A stretch of 64,000 bases of DNA from Arion vulgaris (lineage: Eukaryota > Mollusca > Gastropoda > Stylommatophora > Arionidae), in the NCBI GenBank assembly GCA_020796225.1, contig CM036761.1, forward strand, positions 35,724,928 to 35,788,927. Reading direction: 5' to 3'. How positions within the stretch are numbered: the first letter of the stretch is position 1; each line of letters begins with the position of its first letter. The notes under the pieces were generated by a model. It was not told the origin of the DNA. It made no database searches and saw only the letters and a list, made by a program, of their open reading frames with translations. Below, one piece after another: positions 33,095 through 43,879 of the stretch. The translations under genes and the position numbers were made by a program.

Positions 33095-33345
33095 TAATTT
33101 CTTCTTCTTCAAACGCTCCATATCGATCAATTGTTAACCACTCTGTGTGATTTGTATGTGATTTGAGCCTAAGAGAGATTGTAAGTTGTGCCAGTTATGC
33201 GCCTACAAGTAGGGCAGCACATCCGATTTCTGCTGTGCTTTTTATTTACTAGGGTAGCTTAACTAGGACCTACATCAGCTGCCTTGTAGGTCGCAGTGAT
33301 ACTATTCTTTGTTTCTCTTGCTGGCCCTGGCGTATCAGCTCGGCA
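33095..33345 (-). mobile_element. SINE B, copy 3
   Basis: Shares cttcttcaaacgctccatatc, tgatttgagcctaagagag, caagtagggcagcacatcc and tgccttgtaggtcgcagtg with the other B copies. The oligo-TTC start is the reverse of its (AAG)n tail. Confidence 0.8.
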
Positions 33346-33489
33346 GAGTGAACGAGATAATAGAGGTGATGATAATTGTTCCTTTGTTGATCAATTTTAC
33401 TAATGACCTCGATAAATGTCTTCTTTTTATGGAAGGTTTCATCAATTAAAAAATTGTATGTTGCTCAAGTAGCTCGAATTACACTGAGA

Positions 33490-33740
33490 AACAAAGAATC
33501 AAGTGGTTCTGCAACTTAATAAAAATGTAACCAAATGCTACTGTATACAGTCTTCGACAACAGAACATCAGGAAAATAGGCAAGAGGAAGACCACGAAGA
33601 AGATGATTAGATGGCATAGCAGAATCCTGTCAAAAAGCAAAAATAATTATCACCCAAGCCACTAAAGCAGCGTAAGACAAAACAAACCCAGAAAACTATA
33701 ACACTGGGCAGCAACACGGTAACAAGAAAAGAAAAGAAGA
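33490..33740 (+). pseudogene. LINE family F tail, diverged
   Basis: Follows the copies at 27815 and 50440 (gaagaccacgaagaagatg, gcatagcagaatcctgtc) but with many changes and stops. Confidence 0.75.
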
Positions 33741-33869
33741 CAAAGTAGAAAAGAAGTGTGTCGCTCTCTTATTTCCTGTGAGCAGTTTTATGAAAGTTTA
33801 CTTTACGTATCAAAATGTAAATTGAGGCTGTTAAGGTCCCTCACAAAGTGTTCTCTATGAGTCCATGTA

Positions 33870-34340
33870 TTAAGGCAACGATCATGTCTGACTCTTAGTC
33901 CATGTTTTCTAGGGTTCGAAACAGCTGTGTTCAGTTTGTGTGGGTAGCATCTACTTCATGCTTTCAGCCAGTGGCGGCTCGTTCTAAGTTTTGTTGGTGG
34001 GGCCAGACATATTTTTGTGTGGAAAATCTTGATATTGGGTTAGGTTATATTTTAATTTATACACGTTACACATTATTGTTGGTGGGGATCGGCCCCACTG
34101 ACCCTTAATAACGAGCCACCACTGCTTTCATCCACCAGGGTCCTTTACATGAATCTACTGTGCTGAACACGAAGGTGTTTGTGGTAATGAGTAAGCTGAT
34201 ATGTTGGAAGTAAAAGCACCTAGAGCTGTGTGCTGCAGAAGGGGGACAAACGGCACCTGCATAGTGATCTCCTATTGGATGATGACACAGTAGTTGATGC
34301 TTGATTGATTGTTTGGTTGATAGGACCATCATCATTGCAC
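33870..34340 (+). pseudogene. LINE RNase H remnant split by a MITE
   Basis: The part after 34125 reads CAEHEGVCGNE, then ADMLEVKAPRA, an RNase H HxGVxGNExAD motif with a stop. The part before 33968 has MSDS-like coding. A 156-bp element at 33969-34124 separates them. Confidence 0.6.
33969..34124. mobile_element. hAT-type MITE, 156 bp
   Basis: Inverted ends cagtggcggctcgtt and (reversed) cagtggtggctcgtt agree at 14 of 15. Flanks ctttcagc and ctttcatc are an 8-bp TSD with one difference. The 8-bp TSD and CAGTGG end suggest hAT. Confidence 0.8.
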
Positions 34341-34344
34341 TTCA

Positions 34345-34970
34345 GTAAGTAGCCATGTGTGCTTTGATCTCTTTCTTACACAGGAAGATCTCAGCTGTAG
34401 TGCATGTACTCCATAGCGACCCGTGAGGGTCCCCGATGTAATTTTAAAGATGGTGAAAATATTTTGTAAGAATTTTTTTTTTTAATAATTCTAATAAATT
34501 TTGTCTGTGCAACTGCTTTCGAGCCTGCTCTTCTCACTTTTGAACTGCCAAGGGTTCTTTTACTAGCTCAACTTCAACAAAGGATCTACGTCTTATCGTC
34601 AGTCTCTGATTGAATTAGGAACTCGATCTCACATACACTAAGATCAAGGATCTGAAGACAAAATATCCTGTTGGATACACGAATGAGCGAAACGACCTCG
34701 ATCTCACCTACACTAAGATCAAGGATCACTAGACAAAATATCCTGTTGGATACACGAATGAGCGAAACGACCTCGATCTCACCTACACTAAGATCAAGGA
34801 TCACTAGACAAAATATCCTGTTGGATACACGAATGAGCGAAACGACCTCGATCTCATCTACACTAAGATCAAGGATCACTAGACAAAATATCCTGTTGGA
34901 TACACGAATGAGTGAAACGACTATCTTTGGAATGAGAGATAAGTATCTCTATGTCACAGAGACCCCAATT
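34345..34970 (-). mobile_element. SINE M with internal expansion
   Basis: Reads on the minus strand from a tRNA-like head (ggtctctgtgacatag, 34970) to a 3' end at catcattgcacttcagtaag. Relatives are at 48905-49325 and 59790-60240. A 75-bp internal segment is repeated nearly four times. Confidence 0.8.
34642..34941. repeat. 75-bp array inside SINE M, about 3.8 copies
   Basis: Units start gatcaaggat at 34642, 34717, 34792 and 34867, and contain ggatacacgaatgagcg and ctcgatctcacctacac. The 75-bp period keeps frames open on both strands. Confidence 0.95.
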
Positions 34971-34980
34971 TATGCTATGA

Positions 34981-35176
34981 TTTGCCCGCCTGCCCAGCGT
35001 GTTTGTAGCGCGTTGGACTACGGGTGACAAGCTCCTGTGAGTGCGGGTTCAATTCCGCGGCTGGCAGAAAAACCACAGGTTCACCAGATTCACGGTGTTC
35101 GTGGCACCAAACCAAAGGGTTGCGATGTCCATGGCACCGAACCAAAGAGCTGAAAGCTCAAGTGTTTCTGGATCGG
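34981..35176 (+). mobile_element. SINE N, copy 1
   Basis: tRNA-derived: gtagcgcgttggactacggg (A box) and gcgggttcaattccgc (B box), then ggcagaaaaaccacaggttc, and an end at ctcaagtgtttctggatcgg plus an A-rich tail. TSD about atgctatgat on both sides. Confidence 0.85.
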
Positions 35177-35375
35177 TAAAAAACAAAAATGCTATGATGC
35201 AGTTGAAGAAATTTTGAATTCAATTTGCACAAGTATAACTAGGCACTCTTTGGATTAAAAGAAGTGTATTTAAACAGTGAACCACAGGAACTATCAGCAT
35301 ATGCATGCTTTAGCATCTGCTAAGGGAAACTGAACACCAATAACCAGTACAAAGCAGGTTATTTTATTACTGTAC

Positions 35376-35549
35376 CTCTAATAAAGCACAGCTCTCCCTC
35401 AATGATAATTCCATGAAGTCCCGCCTGGCAAGTACAAATGCGGCTATGCAGTGTTTTAAAATATTGAATGCCAGGTTATAAAACTTTGGCAGCTCATCCA
35501 GCAACTGAGCATTCATAGCTTGATAGTCATTTTTGGCTGCTTGTAACTC
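35376..35549 (-). CDS. DNMBP: DNMBP-like, BAR domain exon 4
   Basis: Reads ELQAAKNDYQAMNAQLLDEL, PKFYNLAFNILKHCIAAF, then RRDFMELSLRESCALLE before donor gtacag. The Y.ALNAQLLDELP motif marks the last long BAR helix. Confidence 0.93.
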
Positions 35550-35754
35550 CTATTTCCAGACAGAAAGAAATTAGACAATACAACACAATATGCAATACTA
35601 GACGGCAAACTCACACACTTTATAAATAAAATTTAATATTTAAAATATGATTACAATATTTATCGTTTCCAACACCGTTCACCTGAAGATACCATTTGTT
35701 ATTCTAAAGGGATATCATATTGTTGTTCGTAATAAAGTGTTTCTATTTCAAGAA

Positions 35755-36275
35755 GTAGCGTTTCCTATGGAACGTCGCATTCATCAAAGCCCGCCTGAAA
35801 AGCTGTCTCTTGCAAGTTCTCCTGCCTCTTCTAGAGACATGCTCAAGGCTTCTTTGATGTCTTGTTGCCACCTTCGGCATGGTTCCTGAAATACGAAGCA
35901 GGGGACGACCAAGATGGTCACCTGCTTCATATTCCAGGAACCAAGCCTTCCATTACCTTTCTCTCCAAACCCCTGTGGCATTTAATGTGGCCAAAATATT
36001 TCATCTTCCGGGACATGATGTTATTTAAGAACCAATGCTCCTTGGTCTGCAGATCTTGTATGATGTCTTTGTTTCTTCTCTTCTCTGCCCAGGATGTTCT
36101 AAGAACTTTTCTATAGCACCTTGTTTCAAAATCTTCAATTTTATTTTTTAATGTTTCTATTAGATGAATCAAATGTGATGGGAACCCCATGTCTTTCATG
36201 TTGTTCCCCAATTTCTGATGCTGCACGTAGTCAAATGCTTTGGTGTAATCTACAAAACAGGTATGGCGATCCACA
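35755..36275 (-). pseudogene. LINE family T with internal deletion
   Basis: Starts with the RT motif TCFVDYTKAFDYVQHQ and jumps to KIEDFETRCYRKVLRTSWAE, then KMKYFGHIKCHRGLERKVME and ALSMSLEEAGELARDSF. Most of the RT domain is missing. A local duplication near 35880-35945 interrupts the PGR block. Confidence 0.8.
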
Positions 36276-36404
36276 TTATATTCTCTGCATTTCTAAAAAA
36301 TGTTTCTCATGTTAAAAATGTTTTCTTTGGTCTGCCATGTCTGAATAATTTAGAACAAGCCTTGTCAAATATAGTTAGATAAGTGTCAGTATTCAACAAC
36401 ATAG

Positions 36405-36614
36405 CCCGCCTGCCCAGCGTGTTCGTAGCGCGTTGGACTGCGGGTGACTAGCCCTCTTTGAGTGCTGGTTTAATTCCATGGGCTGGCAGAAAAGCCAAAG
36501 GTTCTCCAGATTTACGGTGTTCATGGCACCAAACCGAAGGGTTATGATGTCCATGGCACCAAGCCAAAGAGCTGAAAGCTCAAGTGCTTTTGGATCGGAA
36601 AAAAAAAAAAAAAT
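36405..36614 (+). mobile_element. SINE N, copy 2
   Basis: Full copy with A and B boxes and a 14-bp oligo-A tail. Flanked by attcaacaacatagc / attcaacaagatagc. Very similar to the copies at 34981 and 41932. Confidence 0.9.
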
Positions 36615-36822
36615 TCAACAAGATAGCATTATTGTATATGTATCATTTGAGTAATTTAATAATCAAAACATTATGGGTTATTCCAGAACTTTGAAACAGA
36701 ATATACCAAAGCTTGCAGTCTGGGGATACTAATTCCTGCAAAAATCGTGCCATTTATGTCTAGGCTAACAAGAGACATAAAAAATTGTTGTATGTTTTAA
36801 TAGTTTAAAAAGACATCGAAAG

Positions 36823-37130
36823 GTCAAGAATTGACTTCATTGCACTGAGTTACCCCATATGACAAGGTTCTCTCTCCATAGAAATAGCACGCTACCTGTC
36901 TAAACTACTGCACAAAGCACAGACTCTGCAGCTTCAGCAAAAATCCTAGAGAACTCTGAGAAAAAATTCCCTGATGAACTGAAAAATACAGCCAGGATTC
37001 AAACCCACAGCTTTCTGAACTCAAGACAAACGACTTGATCACTTCACCACAGTAGACTCCAAAATAACAGTATGACATGATGACTTGATCACTTCACCAC
37101 AGTAGACTCCAAAATAACAGTATGACATGA
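36823..37130 (-). mobile_element. SINE G with duplicated head
   Basis: Shares cattgcactgagttacccc, gcacaaagcacagactct and the ggattcaaacccacag B box. The tRNA head end (cttgatcacttcaccacag) is duplicated in tandem with a period of about 50 bp. Confidence 0.8.
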
Positions 37131-37389
37131 CAAATTAAAAACCGGAGACATCATTGTGTCTGATGGCAAGAAGGATGTTGAAAAGAAGTTTAAAGGCTCT
37201 TTAGCGTTGATCCAAGCCCAAACATACGGCAAAACGAATCATTAAAGAGTACTTGTAAACACAAAGAAAGGGAAGTGTGGCTTTTTTTGGGGGAGGGGGC
37301 TGCCAGCGAGACAGACTCAAAACATTTCCCGTAGGAGAAAAACGAAAGCCATGACCTACACGTTTATGGTACCATACACAAATAGGGGC

Positions 37390-37670
37390 CTAATTTCAAC
37401 AGGGGTTCAACATTAGTTCTTCTTGTCACAGATCAATTATATATCACAAAAAGAATGATAAAATTGGTCGCATCAAAGAATGAACGTGAAGAAGAAGAAG
37501 AGAAAAAGAACAGAAGATTATGCTGAAATTTTTGAATGTGTCTGTCCTACATGTTTAGGAGCCTATGAACTGAAGCACAATGTATTCATGTTCTCTGCGC
37601 AAACTACACAGATCACAAAGCGTGATTAATTTATTTGATAAGAATGAACACAGAGAAAAGTAGACGTTCA
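37390..37670 (+). mobile_element. SINE A-type 3' ends, two degraded copies
   Basis: Two successive tails, tatatcacaaaaagaatgat (near 37440) and cagatcacaaagcgtgatta (near 37610), each followed by a gaacg/gaaca AAG-rich end. Confidence 0.6.
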
Positions 37671-37699
37671 AAAGTATATGCTTTTGAATAGTAAAGTTT

Positions 37700-39060
37700 G
37701 GGGTCAAAGGCTCATGAGGTCATGGTGGTAACATGAGCCAGGGTTAGCGAGGGGGCGCGTTAACCAAGACCCTGAACCCAACCTACACTTGGTGACCCTG
37801 TAAACAGACTAAGGTTACGGTCTGGCCAAGGGGGGGCAGGGATCGGGGAGAGTTACTCTGTTGCAAGTAGAGATGCAAAGGTAGTCATGCTTGATGGGAT
37901 CTGCCCGCAACATAGACGAGCGGACTTCCAGAGTGACTATTATTGCTAGACTCTCCCGGCCAGGAAGAAAAGATCAAGGGGCAAACTCGGTTTTGCCCCC
38001 TCGAAGTCCGAAACCCAGCTGGAATTGACGGAAATGGTGAGGTAGGCAACAGGGCAAAAAAGCACGATAGTGGGCCCCATCGAGGGGCAGACCGGCAAGG
38101 CATGCGATGCAGCAGCGAGCATGGCAGGCAAGAGGGTGTGCGTCCCACCCATATGTGCAGAGGTCATGTTCCAGCCCGCCCTAGAGAACAGTATTACGAT
38201 CCAGTCATCAACATTAAACACCAGCGTCTCCAATCAACGGACAACTTTGCTATCTTGGCAGCCTCCTATCCAGATCGGCAAACATAGATTCTGAGGTCCA
38301 CAATAGGATATCCAAAGCCAGTGCTGCGTTCGGAAGGTTACGTGTCACTGTGTGGGAACGGAAGGGGATAAGCATAGTCACAAAGCTGAAAGTTTACCAG
38401 GCCATAGTGCTAACCACGCTGCTGTAGCAAAGCGAGACATGGACAGTGTATAGCAGACACGCAAGAAAATTAAACCATTTCCACACAAGCTGTCTACGGA
38501 GAATACAAAAAATAAACTGGCAGGACAAAATTCCAGACAGCGAAGTCCTCACAAGAGCAAAGATCCCAAGCGCCAACACCCTGTTGCAGAAGGCCCAACT
38601 GAGATGGGTCGGTCACGTTGCTCGAATGCCTGATAAACGCATCCCAAAACAGTTGATGTATGGCGAGCTTGAAGGGGGCAGACGTTTAGCTGGTGGACAG
38701 AAAACGCTTTAAAGACACTCTTAAAGTGTCTCTGAAATGCTTCGATATAGACACATCGTGCTGGGAATCCCTTGCGCAAGATCGCCAAATGTGGCGCTGT
38801 AACAACAAAGAGGAACCCGAATAGCTGAGAATCATCGTATTGTTGAGTCACAGAGAAAACGAGCAGCGCGAAAAGACAGAGCACACAACACGCACATGTC
38901 TAACCTTGATCATGTATGCCCCACCTGTGGTCGGGATTCTGTTCTAGGATTGGACTCTACAGTCACCTCCGCACACACCAGAGAGGTGCAACAGTACACG
39001 TCTGAGATTGTTGTCATCATCGCTTGCGATGGACGGCTATTATGTGCAGAACTGGGAAGC
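37700..39060 (+). pseudogene. LINE family P, 3' part
   Basis: The clear coding part is 38446-38712 (SRHARKLNHFHTSCLRRIQK, INWQDKIPDSEVLTRA, LQKAQLRWVGHVARMPDKR). After a shift come TLKVSLKCFDIDTSCWESLA and, at 38896-39156, CPTCGRDSVLGLDSTVTSAH, a zinc-finger tail. 5'-truncated with shifts. GC content is higher than its surroundings. 37700-38300 is probably the same element but not confirmed by motif. Confidence 0.75.
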
Positions 39061-39595
39061 CCAGCAGAGGCTAACCAGTGCATGCGTGGCAGCGTTTGCA
39101 GCGGGTGTGTGTCCCACCCAAATGTGCAAAATAACTGGAATGCCCAGCAGAGGTAAACCTAGTGCGCGTTCCCGCTCGCAGGGAAATACTGGTGCCTTGT
39201 AGATTGATTGGGGACAATCAAAGGCTAGCGGAGCAAACTGTAAACAAACCTGAACGGGCGGCAAACCAAGGTGTTCATTAAAACGACCGGTTTGCTGGGA
39301 AGATGGCGCTCATAAGCCCGGGAGGGCAGGCTGTCTAAGGGTCGCTGTCCTGAAAGAAATAGCAGCCCACTGCCTTGTGGATCTGGCTGGGGACAGTCAA
39401 AGGCTAGCGGAAGAAGCGAATCCGCACACAATAGCTGGCTGAAATCTAACACCCCACCGAAGGATAAGCAACTGTGCTCAAATAGGTGCTGAAGGTTGGT
39501 GCACGTACATCAGGTTCTGATGTTTGGCTGTTTATATATCACAAAGAGAACGATTAAAACAGGCCTAGAATGATCGAAGAAGAAGAATAGTAAAG
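39061..39595 (+). mobile_element. SINE D, two overlapping copies
   Basis: ttggggacaatcaaaggctagcgg (39210) and gctggggacagtcaaaggct (39380) start two related units. They share ggctgaaatctaacacccca-type sequence with SINE C and end caaagagaacgattaaaac plus AAG. Confidence 0.7.
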
Positions 39596-39599
39596 TTTG

Positions 39600-39984
39600 A
39601 TGTGTTGGTTAATGTCATAGTACATTCGTTGGTCTGAAGGTATATGATTGCCTGTATACTTTACTGATTTGTGAATGTAATATGGATGAGACAGACAACT
39701 TGGAACAGTAGCTTTGCTGTTCTGAACAATACAAGTGAATAAGTATATGCTATATTGATGATCAGAGACAAAGTCTAGTGTCTGCTGCTAAGAAGCCTCC
39801 CTCCTAAATAGTAACCAGAATCCACCAAGAATATGTTATATTATGTTATATAACCAGCACCGACTTGACCCATGGCCATCTCAAACCATATCCCCAGTAG
39901 CATAGACTACCTTTCTTCCAGCCCCCTTCCCTACCACAATACATATCTCCATTAATTCCTTGATTTACCACTTTGACCCTCTTT
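39600..39984. other. DNMBP intron, nothing recognised
   Basis: No feature recognised. Confidence 0.4.
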
Positions 39985-40235
39985 CCCACCTGTGTGTTGC
40001 CGGGACGCACAAAGGGAGCAAAGAAAAGTAACACTGGGACCTACAATGCACATCGTAGGAGGCGACTGAGGTAGGAACCTAGGAAGCTACCCTAGTAAAT
40101 AAAAAGCGTCGCAGAAATCGAATGTGCTGGTCTACTTGTAGGCGCAAAACATTACAATAACTCTTAGGCTCAGATCACATACAAATAACAAAGAGTGTTT
40201 TAACAAGTGATCGATATGGAGCACTCAAAGAAGAA
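39985..40235 (+). mobile_element. SINE B, forward copy
   Basis: Reads cgtaggaggcgactgaggta, gctaccctagtaaataaaaagc, aatcgaatgtgctggtctac, caaagagtgttttaacaag and then AAG repeats. Confidence 0.8.
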
Positions 40236-40261
40236 GACCCTCTTTCCAGGTGTATACTCTA

Positions 40262-40440
40262 ATTTGGTCTCCAGGAGATTATGTCCCTTGTAAACTGTCT
40301 TACTGGGAAGCAAAATGTGGCCAGCATGACGTTGACCACATCACACATCGTGTGCCAACGGTCAATGAAAAATATGGACCTTACACCATTGTACCCAATA
40401 TACCTTGAGGTATAAAAAAGGGTTCCTTATCTTAATAAAC
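40262..40440 (+). mobile_element. SINE I, 3' part
   Basis: Shares ccagcatgacgttgaccaca, ccaacggtcaatgaaaaata and ggaccttacaccat..atatacc with the copy at 54299-54574. Confidence 0.7.
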
Positions 40441-40534
40441 TGTCTTGAGCAAATCCCACACCCTTCCCAAGATAGTATGTTCATTCTGAACCAATAACCA
40501 ATGCTGTTACGACACCTTATTAATTGATGAATAC

Positions 40535-40675
40535 CTTGTCACTTTCTGTTTTGCCAAGCTGATAGTTGTAATCCAGCAACTTGTCAAATCTCTTCTCTAT
40601 AACCTTGGCAGGTCCACTGAATAAGCCAACAAGTGTATTCAAAGATATGACTACAACACTTTCCACTGTTTCCTT
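40535..40675 (-). CDS. DNMBP: DNMBP-like, BAR domain exon 3
   Basis: Reads KETVESVVVISLNTLVGLFS, GPAKVIEKRFDKLLDY, then NYQLGKTESDK. The GP.K...KR.DKLLDY string is characteristic of the Tuba BAR domain. Confidence 0.93.
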
Positions 40676-40984
40676 CTGTTAGAGGAGACAAAATAACATT
40701 TCAAAATATATTTTGTGAGAGAAATAAACACAATTTAAACTTAAGAAAAGAAACAGAAACTATCTAAACTTATAGAAAGACAGTCACAATTTAAACTTAG
40801 GGAAAGAAACAGAACTGTTTTGTATTCTAGTCCAAAATACCCATCACATAGTGTGCTTGTTAAAAAAACACCATCATCATCATCATGGTCGCTGATTTGC
40901 AATTTTGAGCCTCCACAAAAAAAAACATATCATTAAAAATAGAAAGCATAAAAGAATGTGAAAAGAAATAATTGGAAAGAATTA

Positions 40985-41215
40985 AAGGAAGTCTAAAGAC
41001 AAAGGATTGACTTTGTTGCACTGGGTTTTCCCCATATGGCTCCATCCCTGTCAGCAAAAAATGTAGAGAGTGTTGCACAAAGAATGAATTCCGTAGCTCC
41101 AGCAACAATCCTAGGAATACCATGAAAAATTGCACATACGACTCATCCGGATTTGAACCTACCACCTTCAGGACAGGTAAACATCTTAACCACTTTGCCA
41201 TAGAGACCTCCATAG
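40985..41215 (-). mobile_element. SINE G, copy
   Basis: Has the complete order caaaggattgactttgttgc, cccatatggctccatccctg, ccggatttgaacctaccac (B box) and the head cttaaccactttgccatag. Confidence 0.85.
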
Positions 41216-41309
41216 AGAGTTAAAGCAAGAAAGAGAAGGAAGTGGGTGATGTAGCCTGTATGTATCACTTGCATGTAAGGTGTTACAGTAAATTTTAAGG
41301 CCAGATATA

Positions 41310-41557
41310 AAGGGTTTAAAGCCGAAGGATTGACTTCATTGCACCGGTTTTACCCCATATGGCTCGGTCCCTCTCGCAGAAATGGCACGCCACCTGCCGA
41401 GAGTATTGCACAAGCACGAACTCCGTAGCTCCGGCAACAATCCTGGGGTCTCTGGAAAAAACTGCACTCGTGAACAGAAGGCAGCGGTCTGGATTCGAAC
41501 CCACGACCTTCGACTCGCAATGCAAAGGGCTTAACCACTCAGCCACAGAGACCCTAT
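41310..41557 (-). mobile_element. SINE G, reference copy
   Basis: The best-preserved copy, 248 bp, with exact 13-bp TSDs aaggccagatata (41297-41309 and 41558-41570). On the minus strand it starts gggtctctgtggctgagtgg (A box) and has gggttcgaatccagacc (B box), so it is tRNA-derived. It ends at cggctttaaaccc. Confidence 0.93.
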
Positions 41558-41669
41558 AAGGCCAGATATATTTTTTTCCAACAATTTGTATCGCCAAATT
41601 AACTGTATTCAACAGCAACATGAGTGAATAGTTAATTAGTCTACCTTATATTGGATAAGTATCACTTAC

Positions 41670-41795
41670 CATATTGTTAAACAGCTCCAGTAGTTTGACT
41701 GTTACCTCATGAAGTTTATTTGCTTCTTCACAAGCTTTTCCTTTGTAAAAATCCTTAATGCCATCTACTACATTCTCTTGGCAATGCATGGTCTC
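41670..41795 (-). CDS. DNMBP: DNMBP-like, BAR domain exon 2
   Basis: Reads ETMHCQENVVDGIKDFYKGK, then ANKLHEVTVKLLELFNNM, between acceptor attttag and donor gtaagt. Phase 0 at both ends. Confidence 0.9.
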
Positions 41796-41931
41796 CTAAA
41801 ATATGTATATATAAATTAATAAATCACAGTAACATAATGACATCCATGGGTTACAATTTTCACATCTCTGGATTATAAGTGGTACTGGCAAAATGATTTC
41901 TCAACACCTCTTGAAAAGATGTCCAGGGTAT

Positions 41932-42102
41932 TTTTTTGATCCAGAAGCACTTGAGCTTTCAGCTCTTCGGCTCAGTGCCACAAACACTGTAAATCTGGAG
42001 AACCTGTGGCTTGTTCTGCCAGCCTGCGGAATTGAACCCGCACTCACAGAGGGCTTGTCACATCGGCGTCCAGCACGCTACGAACACGCTGGGCAGGCGG
42101 GC
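41932..42102 (-). mobile_element. SINE N, copy 3
   Basis: Exact 13-bp TSDs atgtccagggtat (41919-41931 and 42103-42115). The B box gggttcaattccgcagg is visible on the minus strand. Confidence 0.92.
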
Positions 42103-42244
42103 ATGTCCAGGGTATAAGGACTACAGAAGACTGATATGATCATCATCAGTATAATTACATGACAAGCATTTTTAACGATCTTGAAAACCTGAGGGGGATA
42201 ACTGCTTTCTTTGAACATATTCAAGTTGATATGTATATATGTAT

Positions 42245-42909
42245 TAAATATTCTTCTTCTCTGCTCCTTGGGGAGCATATGGCCTCAACAATTGTTCGCC
42301 ACTTTTCGCAGTCTCTGGCTGTTTTCTTTATATCCTCCCAGGATAGTCCAGCACTCTTCAGTTCCACAAGAAGAATTTGTCTCCAGGTCTGTTTAGGATG
42401 TCCTCTTTTCCATTTTTCTTGTGGGTTTCACTCAAGTGCTTGTCTAGTGATACTTGACTGCGTCTTTTGCATCCAGACCCACCGCCATTTTCTCCTCTTA
42501 CCTTGGGTCATCATAGGCTCTTGTCCTGTTCTTACCAACAGGTCTGTGTTTGTTATTCTGTCATACCACCTCAGTCTGAGAATATGTCAAAGACATCCGT
42601 TGACAAAGGTCTGAATCTTATATGTATTTAACGTGGTGACTCGATATATTTCCGAGCCATACAGCAACACAGATTCCACATTTCAGCTGAATATCCTGAG
42701 CTTTGTTTTAGCGGAGATGGTAGAAGATTTCCACACTGTGTGCAGGATATCATAAGCGTGTCTGGCCTTTCCCAATCCTGGCATTCTATTCTATCTACCT
42801 AATCTCTAATCCTGTTTGCCTTTCAACATCAGGTCAAAAAAGGAGACACCTGGAGCGAACCTTTCTATGCACATTGTCTTCCTGGCATTAATGTCCTCAT
42901 ATGTAAATC
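42245..42909 (-). pseudogene. LINE family O tail, 5' side interrupted
   Basis: The reverse of the family O end at 13600-14045: a polypeptide of the type RRWRWVWMQKTQSSIT..., then the INRCLRRI...RWYD and FQPYTCPE segments, with shifts. Further O sequence follows at 43122-43215 after an inserted SINE H. Confidence 0.75.
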
Positions 42910-43120
42910 CATTAGAGCGCAGCTGCCATGCGGGAGACCGTGTTTAATCCACAGTAAGGCCAAGGATATTTTTCTGTCAGGGGCATAAAATTAAAATCCT
43001 AACCTGAACAGTTTCGCAGCGACTTCACTAGCTATGCGGCCATTAAATTCCTCAGGCTCTCATCCGCCCTGTCTTACACTGTCCTAAAAAGCGGTACTAC
43101 AGGCAGTAATGACAGTTATG
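42910..43120 (+). mobile_element. SINE H, copy 2
   Basis: cgggagaccgtgtttaatccac (B box), ggcataaaattaaaatcc, cagcgacttcactagctatg as a single 20-bp unit, and tcctaaaaagcggtactaca. It lies within LINE O. Confidence 0.8.
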
Positions 43121-43121
43121 T

Positions 43122-43215
43122 ACCTCCTGAATGGCTGATCGTGCTTCCAAGGTAGAGAAATTCACCAATATCTTCTATATCCCTTCCTCAATAAAAATAT
43201 CGGGTCTCGCTGTAT
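43122..43215 (-). pseudogene. LINE family O, continuation
   Basis: The reverse strand reads NFSTLEARSAIQEV-like sequence, i.e. the 'YLGS' region of the RT thumb. It belongs to the LINE at 42245-42909, separated by SINE H. Confidence 0.5.
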
Positions 43216-43339
43216 GTTCTTTGATATGTAAGAGTTAACAAAAAAGATTCCCAATTTTGTCCAGTGTTTCTCTTTTCTATGTTTTGTGTTCACATCGTAA
43301 TAAATAAATTCCTAAAAATATGAAACAAATGATACAAAC

Positions 43340-43444
43340 CTGGATCTGATCCAAAAACTGATAGACACTACGAAGGAAAACTTTCACAGCTCTCTCCAAG
43401 TGACGGAACTTCGCTTCTTCCTTCTCAAATTGTTCATCCCGCAT
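43340..43444 (-). CDS. DNMBP: DNMBP-like, BAR domain exon 1
   Basis: Phase 0 exon of 35 codons: MRDEQFEKEEAKFRHLERAV, then KVFLRSVYQFLDQIQ. Amphipathic first BAR helix, which in the family drives dimerisation and membrane-curvature binding. Confidence 0.9.
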
Positions 43445-43879
43445 CTGAACAAAATAGTTGATAAATATGTACCAACTTAATACAGCAACCTGGACAAGCA
43501 AGTATTTCATGTGACAACTTCTTGTCTGTATGACAACCCTTACATGCAGGTAATACCAGCTACAACCTAATGGCTCTTTGGATTTTCCTTCAAATTTGAA
43601 TATATTTTTAAATACACAAAATATTACAAAGCTGTATCCTGTCCCATGACACAGTCATTGATGAAATAATTTTAAAATCTGTTATACATATATGGCTGTA
43701 ACAGTCATTTGTATTAAAGTCTTCTATATTCTACATTTATGTGACAAGCAACTTTGTAGTGTTGATTTTTTGGGGATATTTTCTTTTGTCCTTCTCTGCT
43801 TTTTTGCTGTTGGGCGTCGCAGGTTTAACTGATGATCAATTTCAGAGATAGTGCACACTCGGTCACTTGCTATGATGTA

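Noticed and set aside
34586..35027. Repeat proteins on both strands of 34.6-35.0 kb
   Set aside because: Translations of the 75-bp internal array of SINE M.
41310..41557. A functional tRNA gene at the right end
   Set aside because: A and B boxes are present, but the sequence does not fold as a clear tRNA by eye and continues into a SINE body with TSDs.
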